5,438 nt of DNA from Campylobacteraceae bacterium (GTDB lineage: Bacteria > Campylobacterota > Campylobacteria > Campylobacterales > Sulfurovaceae), in the NCBI GenBank assembly GCA_027002665.1, contig JALWZK010000201.1:1-5438 (forward strand), written 5' to 3'. The position numbers and the translations under genes are program-made. How positions within the stretch are numbered: position 1 is the stretch's first letter; every line of letters begins with the position of its first letter. The notes under the pieces were generated by a model that had not been told where the DNA came from, did no database searches, and saw nothing but the letters and a program-made list of their open reading frames with translations. Positions 1 through 5,438 of this stretch are shown piece by piece.

Positions 1-51
1 AGCCGCAATAGTTAGGCTACGACATCTTAACTGCCAATTCCTGCAAAGGAA

Positions 52-78
52 AGCTATAATATTAACTTAATTATAGCT
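52..78. repeat. AT-rich inverted repeat, 9-bp arms, 9-nt spacer
   Basis: AGCTATAAT at 52-60 is repeated as its exact reverse complement ATTATAGCT at 70-78, around the spacer ATTAACTTA. Each arm contains a TATAAT hexamer preceded by GC, so the arms could be back-to-back -10 boxes. Alternatively the whole could form a hairpin in RNA. Leftward it would be followed by TTTCCTTT, a poor terminator tract. The arm ATTATAGCT also occurs at 1335-1343, where it contains the likely ilvC -10 box. Function is unknown. Confidence 0.5.
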
Positions 79-118
79 AGTGAGGTGAAATCGAAGTAGA
101 TAGAATATTATTGCATAA

Positions 119-137
119 TAGATTGATAATCATTTTC
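119..137. promoter_or_regulatory. Candidate Fur box
   Basis: By my hand alignment, positions 119-137 match the classical 19-bp Fur consensus GATAATGATAATCATTATC at 15 of 19 positions, with an uninterrupted core TGATAATCATT at 124-134. Fur is the ferrous-iron-responsive repressor, and its boxes normally overlap promoters. No gene start lies nearby in the window: ilvC ends to the right and is transcribed toward this site. If the site is real it would serve a leftward gene beyond position 1, or be a relic. The surrounding AT-rich DNA raises the chance of a coincidental match. Confidence 0.3.
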
Positions 138-232
138 GATACTTTTGTGATTTCTATTATTTTCTATTGAAAAGGATACTATATCAAAATCATCCTGGAA
201 TATCTGTATAATTTAGGGGGAGAACAAGGTTT

Positions 233-264
233 AAAAATAACCATATAAATTAATTTATATGGTT
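233..264 (-). terminator. Rho-independent terminator of ilvC
   Basis: Positions 239-264 form a perfect 26-bp palindrome centred on AATT. As RNA it folds into about 11 pairs (AACCATATAAA with TTTATATGGTT) closed by a TTAA loop. On the minus strand the hairpin is followed directly by a T-rich tract (TTATTTTT, overlapping its foot at 240-233). It begins 12 nt beyond the ilvC stop codon. Stem G+C is low, with only two G-C pairs, which fits this AT-rich genome. On the plus strand the following tract, TTTATTAAG, is weaker, so the element mainly ends leftward transcription. Confidence 0.75.
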
Positions 265-276
265 TATTAAGAAGAT

Positions 277-1364
<1,088 letters not shown>

Positions 1365-1375
1365 ACAAATATCGC

Positions 1376-1381
1376 TATAAT
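1376..1381 (+). promoter_or_regulatory. Putative -10 box of the nfeD-qmcA-pta-ackA operon
   Basis: A perfect TATAAT preceded by GC lies 37 nt before the first start codon of the rightward operon and predicts a start near 1388. No good -35 is visible at normal spacing: the hexamer at 1353-1358 is TTATGT. This agrees with the weak -35 dependence known for Campylobacterota housekeeping promoters, or with a need for an activator. The box is the mirror image of the ilvC -10 (ATTATAGC at 1335-1342 against GCTATAAT at 1374-1381). Confidence 0.5.
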
Positions 1382-1388
1382 ATAATTT

Positions 1389-1406
1389 AACTAAATCTAT
1401 TTAGTT
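1389..1406. promoter_or_regulatory. 18-bp palindrome, candidate operator or 5'UTR hairpin
   Basis: AACTAAAT (1389-1396) and ATTTAGTT (1399-1406) are exact reverse complements around the dinucleotide CT. The element lies just after the predicted transcription start (near 1388) and ends one base before the AAGGA ribosome-binding site at 1408-1412. That is a typical repressor-operator position. As RNA it could form a 7-bp stem with a TCTA loop next to the Shine-Dalgarno sequence. I do not recognise the motif as belonging to a named regulator. Confidence 0.4.
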
Positions 1407-1418
1407 TAAGGATTTGAT

Positions 1419-1871
1419 ATGTTGGAATTTTTACTCAATGAACTGCTATGGTGGCATTGGATTATTTTTGGATTTCTACTGCTTATTGTAGAGATTTTTA
1501 CCGGCACTTTTATAATGTTAGGTCTGGGATTGGGTGCTATTATTTTAGGTGGTATAGATATAATCTTAGTTTTATCTTTAAATAGTAAACTTCTATTATG
1601 GATTATATTTAGTTTAATAATTATAGCCATACTATTTAAATTTTTTAGACAACAGAAGGGCGATAAGAGTGGTCAATCTGACTATGCCATAGGGGTTAGA
1701 GGTGTAGTTGAAGAGCCTATTGAAGCCTATGGGAGAGGTAAAGTGAAATTTAATCAACCAATACTTGGAAATACAATATGGCACGCTACGGCTAAGGAGG
1801 ATATTCCAATTCTTGCAGATGTTAAAGTTGTAAATATTAAAGGAAACCTGATTGAGGTTGAGAAAATATAG
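1419..1871 (+). CDS. NfeD-family inner-membrane protein, short YbbJ-like form
   Basis: A 150-residue membrane protein of the NfeD family, short form without the N-terminal serine-protease domain, similar in length to E. coli YbbJ. Residues about 9-54 form hydrophobic membrane segments, including the glycine-rich turn LGLGLGAIILGG at 34-45. A further membrane helix spans about 58-76 and ends in FRQQKGDK. Residues about 88-150 form the soluble OB-fold domain, with the family pattern of G92/G95-VV, G105-RGKV, W121-HA, and a final V-G-N-L-I-E-V strand. NfeD proteins partner with SPFH proteins, proposed to shape membrane microdomains, and the next gene is exactly such a partner 14 nt downstream. 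The start is supported by AAGGA at 1408-1412, 6 nt upstream. The biochemical role of the family is poorly defined, so only the family call is firm. Confidence 0.85.
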   Translation: MLEFLLNELLWWHWIIFGFLLLIVEIFTGTFIMLGLGLGAIILGGIDIILVLSLNSKLLLWIIFSLIIIAILFKFFRQQKGDKSGQSDYAIGVRGVVEEPIEAYGRGKVKFNQPILGNTIWHATAKEDIPILADVKVVNIKGNLIEVEKI

Positions 1872-1885
1872 ATAAAGGATTTAAA

Positions 1886-2743
1886 ATGGAGACAGGACTC
1901 AATATATTAATTGTTCTTATTATAGCTGTTATTATTACCCTATATAAAGGGATAAAGATAGTTCCTCAAGGAGAGGAGTGGATTATAGAGAAACTTGGTA
2001 GATTTAGTAAAACTCTACAACCGGGTTTAAACTTAATTGTGCCATTTATAGATAAGGTTAGAGCAAAAATCTCTACAAGGGATATTATTATGGATATTCC
2101 ACAACAGGAGGTTATTACAAAAGATAATGCAGTTATTAGAACTAATGCAATAGCTTTTGTAAGAGTTACCAATCCTAAAGATGCACTATATGGTGTGGAG
2201 GATTTTAAATTGGCTATTGCCAATCTTATAATGACGACACTCCGTTCAATTATTGGAGAGATGAAGTTAGATGAGGCACTCTCAAATAGAGAGATTATAA
2301 AGGCAAAATTGAAAGATGCCATAATAGATGATGTGGCTGATTGGGGAGTTACTATTAAATCTGTGGAAATTCAAGATATTAATCCAAGTGGCTCAATGCA
2401 GGAGTCTATGGAGCGACAGGCGGCCGCAGAGAGAGAGAGGAGAGCAATAGAGACAACGGCAGAGGGGAATAAAAATGCGGCTATCTTGGAGGCACAAGGT
2501 AAACTTGAAGCATCAAAATTGGAGGCTGAAGCTCAAATTGCTTTAGCTAATGCCTCTGCTACTGCTATTGAGATGATAAGTGAAGCTGTCAAGGGTAAAG
2601 AGTTACCTGCTATGTTCCTACTTGGTGATAGATATATTAATAGCTTAGAGAAGATGTCAAACTCAACCAACTCTAAGATTATTGTATATCCTGCTGATAT
2701 TCAGAGTTCAATTAAGGGCATGTTGGGGTCACTCTTCAAATGA
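1886..2743 (+). CDS. qmcA: SPFH/band-7 membrane protein (stomatin/paraslipin, QmcA-like)
   Basis: A 285-residue slipin-2/paraslipin-type protein. One N-terminal membrane anchor lies at about 5-20. The paraslipin signature VPQGEEWIIEKLGRF at 26-40 follows, with LQPGLNLIVPF just after it. The SPFH domain extends to about 170 (DIPQQEVITKDNA, IGEMKLDEALSNRE, WGVTIKSVEIQDI). An Ala/Glu-rich coiled coil begins near E176-RQAAAERERRA and runs to about 225. The conserved tail, about 264-285, contains IIVYPADIQ. Such proteins oligomerise into large membrane-bound assemblies; E. coli QmcA with YbbJ is the close parallel, and QmcA has been linked to FtsH complexes. AAGGA at 1875-1879 sits 6 nt before the ATG. 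The stop overlaps the pta start (ATGA). The symbol is by family resemblance, and orthology is not proven. Confidence 0.88.
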   Translation: METGLNILIVLIIAVIITLYKGIKIVPQGEEWIIEKLGRFSKTLQPGLNLIVPFIDKVRAKISTRDIIMDIPQQEVITKDNAVIRTNAIAFVRVTNPKDALYGVEDFKLAIANLIMTTLRSIIGEMKLDEALSNREIIKAKLKDAIIDDVADWGVTIKSVEIQDINPSGSMQESMERQAAAERERRAIETTAEGNKNAAILEAQGKLEASKLEAEAQIALANASATAIEMISEAVKGKELPAMFLLGDRYINSLEKMSNSTNSKIIVYPADIQSSIKGMLGSLFK

Positions 2744-4815
2744 AAACAAAATCTTTAATGGTTATTAGTAGAACTCCTCAAGGTGGAACAAGATTTATCA
2801 CCATGGGGATTATGGGTATGTTGAAGAGAACAGTCCAACACTTAGCATTTTGTAAACCGGTTGTAGATAGTTTCAAAGATGATAGTGATATGGACTTTTA
2901 TAAAGAGTATTTTAGATTAAAGCAGAGTAGGGATAGTGCATATCTATTGGACTTTGAAAATGTAAAGAAACTTCTATCTCAAGATGAGGGGGATTTAATT
3001 TATGAGAAGATATTGGAGCATTATGAATTTCTAATTAAAGAGCATGATTTTGTAATATGTAATGGAATGGTAAATGTGGAGTTGGAGGAGTTATTAGATT
3101 TTGATATAAATTTTGAAATTGCCAAAAATCTCCAAATTCCAACTGTTGAGATTATTAATGCTAAAGATATGAGTAGTATAGATGAGATAGTCGAAAGCAT
3201 AGATTATATTATTCATCAATCGAAAAGAGCAGAGGTAAGGCTACTTGGACTATTTGTAAATAGAGTATCAAGAGAACTTTTAGATGAGATAAGAGAGTTA
3301 AAAAAAGAGGTTACTATATTTGCTATACCAGAGATAAAAGAGTTAAGTTGTCCTACAATGTTGGATATTATAAAGGAGTTAGATACCAGAGAGGTTATAT
3401 TGGATAACTCTATGTTAGATAGGACAATATATCAGAACAAAATAGCTACTATGATGTTACCTAACTATCTGGAGTATCTCGAAGAGGGGGATTTAATTAT
3501 TGTATCTGGAGATAGATGCGATATACTCGTTGGAACAGTTGTAGCCAACCACTCTAAAAACTATCCATCAATTGCAGGTATTCTCTTAACGGGTGGAATA
3601 ATCCCCCCTAAATCTATATGTAAACTAATGGAAGGGACAGATATACCCCGTATCCCAATAATATCCATTAAGACCCATACGAGAGATGCATTAAAACAGG
3701 TGGAGAGGGTATCAACTCAAATTACAACCTATAATAAGAAAAAGTTAGCCTTAGCAGAGGGTATCTTTAGCAGATATATCAATCTAAAAAGTATAAAAAA
3801 GTATCTCTCTCTAACTCAACCAAACTATATGTCACCTATTCGATTCAAATATAATATATATGCAAAAGCGAAAGAGTCAAATAGTAATATTCTGCTATTG
3901 GAGAGTGATGATGAGCGAATATTAAGGGCTACAGATATAGTCCTTCGTAGAGGACTATGTAAAATTACACTTCTCGGTAAAAGAGAAAAAATATATCAAA
4001 AGGCGAGTAGTCTTGGATTGGATTTATCTAAAGCTACCATAATCGACCCACATAATAACCCCTATATAGATGATTTCATAGATAAATTTTATGAGTTAAG
4101 AAAAGATAAGGGGATTATCTATCCTATGGCAAGAGAGATTATGAGTAGAATTAACTATTTCGGAACTATGATGGTATATTTTGGATATGTAGATGGGTTA
4201 GTAAGTGGTGCAACTCACACTACAAAGGAGACAATTAAACCGGCATTTCAGATTATTAAGACAAAACAGGGGATTGATATTGTATCAAGTGTCTTTTTTA
4301 TGTTGGTCAATAATAGAGTTTTAGTCTATGGAGATTGTGCTATCAATCCAAATCCAACAGCGAGAGAGTTGGCTCAAATTGCAATTAGTTCAGCCCAAAC
4401 AGCTAAGACATTTGGGATAGAGCCAATAGTAGCTATGTTATCATACTCAAGCGGAAATTCAGGAATAGGTAGAGAGGTAGAGAAGGTGAGGGAGGCTACA
4501 AAGATAGTTAAGGAGTTAGCTCCTAATCTTCTAATAGAGGGGCCAATCCAATATGATACAGCCATAGATATGGAGGTCGCCAAACAGAAGATGCCAAATA
4601 GCAGAGTAGCAGGCAGAGCAACTGTATTTATATTTCCAGATTTAAATACAGGAAACAATACATATAAAGCGGTTCAGAGAAGCACTAATGGAGTTGCAAT
4701 TGGACCAATCCTACAGGGGTTAAACAGACCATTTAATGATTTAAGTCGTGGTTGCTCGGTTGATGATATTGTCCATACCATTGCAATTACTGCAATTCAA
4801 GCAACAAAGGATTAA
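2740..4815 (+). CDS. pta: Phosphate acetyltransferase, long three-domain form
   Basis: Cytosolic enzyme converting acetyl-CoA plus phosphate to acetyl phosphate plus CoA, reversibly; 691 residues against 714 in E. coli. The N-terminal BioD/CobQ-like domain (about 1-215) begins VISRTPQGGTRFITMGIM, where the P-loop is degenerate and lacks the usual GKT/S. The DRTGG domain (about 220-340) shows GDRCD at 257-261 and ILLTGG at 281-286. The catalytic PTA_PTB domain (about 375-691) has GLVSGATHTT at 486-495, YGDCAINPNP at 530-539, MLSYSSGNSG at 566-575, EGPIQYD at 600-606, VAGRATVFIFPDLNTGN at 623-639 and a C-terminal NDLSRG, so it looks fully active. The start overlaps the qmcA stop by 4 nt and has no clear ribosome-binding site, implying translational coupling. 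The next ATG (codon 7) has none either. It is followed after 1 nt by ackA. Extra domains of long Pta proteins are known to affect oligomerisation and allostery. Confidence 0.97.
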   Translation: MKTKSLMVISRTPQGGTRFITMGIMGMLKRTVQHLAFCKPVVDSFKDDSDMDFYKEYFRLKQSRDSAYLLDFENVKKLLSQDEGDLIYEKILEHYEFLIKEHDFVICNGMVNVELEELLDFDINFEIAKNLQIPTVEIINAKDMSSIDEIVESIDYIIHQSKRAEVRLLGLFVNRVSRELLDEIRELKKEVTIFAIPEIKELSCPTMLDIIKELDTREVILDNSMLDRTIYQNKIATMMLPNYLEYLEEGDLIIVSGDRCDILVGTVVANHSKNYPSIAGILLTGGIIPPKSICKLMEGTDIPRIPIISIKTHTRDALKQVERVSTQITTYNKKKLALAEGIFSRYINLKSIKKYLSLTQPNYMSPIRFKYNIYAKAKESNSNILLLESDDERILRATDIVLRRGLCKITLLGKREKIYQKASSLGLDLSKATIIDPHNNPYIDDFIDKFYELRKDKGIIYPMAREIMSRINYFGTMMVYFGYVDGLVSGATHTTKETIKPAFQIIKTKQGIDIVSSVFFMLVNNRVLVYGDCAINPNPTARELAQIAISSAQTAKTFGIEPIVAMLSYSSGNSGIGREVEKVREATKIVKELAPNLLIEGPIQYDTAIDMEVAKQKMPNSRVAGRATVFIFPDLNTGNNTYKAVQRSTNGVAIGPILQGLNRPFNDLSRGCSVDDIVHTIAITAIQATKD

Positions 4816-4816
4816 A

Positions 4817-5438
4817 ATGAAGATTTTTGTCCTAAACTCTGGAAGTTCATCTATAAAATATAAACTCTTTTTATATAAAGATAGAAAATTCAAAGTTATA
4901 GATAGTGGAGTTATAGAGCATATTGGAGAGGGGAAAAATTATCCCAAAAATCATAAAGAGGCATTGGAGTTAATAGATGAGGATTTTAATAGTTTTGATA
5001 TTATTGCCCATAGAGTAGTTCATGGTGGCTCACACTTTACAGAACCAACCATTATAAATCAAGATGTAATTAAAAAAATTGAAGAGGTCTCATACTTAGC
5101 TCCACTTCATAATCCTGCAAACTTAGAGGGGATTAAAGCCCTTAGCAAAATTAATACCACTCAAATCGCATTTTTCGATACAGCATTTCATCAAACTATG
5201 CCAATTGAGTCATATAGATATGCTATAGGTGAAGAGTATTCTAATATTAGAAGATATGGCTTTCATGGAATATCACACCAATATCTAACCAAAGAGGCAT
5301 CAAAACTTCTAAACAAACCCATAGATAGATGTAATCTTATTACACTTCATCTTGGAAATGGAGCAAGTGCAACAGCCATTAAAAATGGTAAAAGTATAGA
5401 TACCTCAATGGGCTTTACACCCTTAGAGGGGTTAGTAA
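4817..5438 (+). CDS. ackA: Acetate kinase, 5' part (cut by window end)
   Basis: Catalyses acetyl phosphate + ADP to acetate + ATP, reversibly, completing the Pta-AckA pathway. The first 207 codons are present, about half of a usual 390-400 residue enzyme, and the frame is open to the window edge. ASKHA-fold motifs: LNSGSSSIKYKLF at 6-18 (N7 and S12 near substrate and ATP phosphate), HRVVHGG at 65-71 with acetate-binding R66, then APLHNPANL, FFDTAFH with the catalytic Asp, RRYGFHGISH, LHLGNGAS and finally DTSMGFTPLEGL. The segment between the N-terminal motif and HRVVHGG is roughly 25 residues shorter than in Methanosarcina thermophila AckA, where the equivalent Arg is R91. The ATG lies 1 nt after the pta stop, with AAGGA at 4807-4811 giving a 5-nt spacing inside the end of pta. 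Co-transcription with pta is therefore almost certain. Confidence 0.96.
   Translation, partial: MKIFVLNSGSSSIKYKLFLYKDRKFKVIDSGVIEHIGEGKNYPKNHKEALELIDEDFNSFDIIAHRVVHGGSHFTEPTIINQDVIKKIEEVSYLAPLHNPANLEGIKALSKINTTQIAFFDTAFHQTMPIESYRYAIGEEYSNIRRYGFHGISHQYLTKEASKLLNKPIDRCNLITLHLGNGASATAIKNGKSIDTSMGFTPLEGLV

Larger units (their letters stand above)
1..230. other. Gene-free left flank with no recognised product
   Basis: I see no supportable gene here. Positions 1-50 are about 46% G+C, visibly richer than the rest of the flank, so they may be the edge of a different element (a structured RNA, a mobile-element end or a decayed gene) truncated by the window. Short open stretches exist: plus 2-70, plus 84-248 interrupted by TGA at 168-170, and a minus stretch over 1-66. 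None has a good start plus ribosome-binding site, and none gives a protein I recognise. Small repeats are present, such as TTTCTATT at 151-158 and again at 161-168. The inverted repeat at 52-78 and the Fur-like site at 119-137 are listed separately. Confidence 0.4.

Noticed and set aside
2..70. Plus-strand open frame running in from the left edge, ending TAA at 68-70
   Set aside because: Only 22 codons and no recognised C-terminal motif; cannot be told from chance without the sequence to the left.
84..248. Plus-strand frame interrupted by TGA at 168-170, possible pseudogene or recoded gene
   Set aside because: No start codon with ribosome-binding site, no recognisable protein similarity, and its end runs into the terminator hairpin; chance openness in short AT-rich DNA is sufficient.
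1406..1630. Minus-strand open frame opposite nfeD
   Set aside because: Lies antisense to a well-supported membrane protein gene, is rich in Ile/Lys/Ser/Asn as expected of a reverse reading of hydrophobic codons, and has no family motif.
1966..2322. Minus-strand open frame opposite the SPFH gene
   Set aside because: Shadow of the conserved SPFH coding region; no ribosome-binding site or recognisable domain.
2420..2427. GCGGCCGC (NotI site) inside the SPFH gene, possible cloning scar
   Set aside because: It encodes part of RQAAAERE, an expected conserved stretch of paraslipins, in frame and without disruption, so it is natural coding sequence.
4374..4658. Minus-strand open frame opposite pta
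   Set aside because: Covers the most conserved catalytic motifs of Pta; its openness follows from the codon use of the real gene.

Overview
The window is low-GC bacterial DNA, most likely from a member of the Campylobacterota (Epsilonproteobacteria), possibly a Sulfurovum- or Sulfurimonas-like relative. The basis is the AT-rich codon use (ATA, AGA, TTA), the uniform AAGGA ribosome-binding sites 5-7 nt before starts, the TATAAT boxes preceded by GC, and the overall look of the class I IlvC, NfeD/paraslipin and long-form Pta proteins. The assignment is inferred from memory of these families, not from a search.

Layout. Positions 1-276 hold no convincing gene. They contain a slightly GC-richer tract (1-50), an AT-rich inverted repeat (52-78), a Fur-box-like sequence (119-137) and a leftward rho-independent terminator (233-264). 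On the minus strand, ilvC (277-1302) encodes ketol-acid reductoisomerase of branched-chain amino acid synthesis. A short divergent intergenic region (1303-1418) carries opposing promoters and an 18-bp palindrome that lies where a repressor operator or 5'UTR hairpin would be. Rightward from there runs a tightly packed unit: a short NfeD-family membrane protein (1419-1871), a stomatin/paraslipin SPFH protein (1886-2743), long-form phosphate acetyltransferase pta (2740-4815, overlapping the previous gene by 4 nt) and acetate kinase ackA (from 4817, cut by the window end).

How the genes work together. NfeD and SPFH proteins are known partners in membrane-microdomain (QmcA-YbbJ type) complexes. 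Pta and AckA interconvert acetyl-CoA and acetate via acetyl phosphate, giving or consuming one ATP. The continuous rightward run, with gaps of 14, -4 and 1 nt and no terminator between genes, implies one transcript joining a membrane-organising pair to the acetate/acetyl-phosphate node. No clearly new system was found; this operon linkage and the regulatory palindrome are the points most worth following up.
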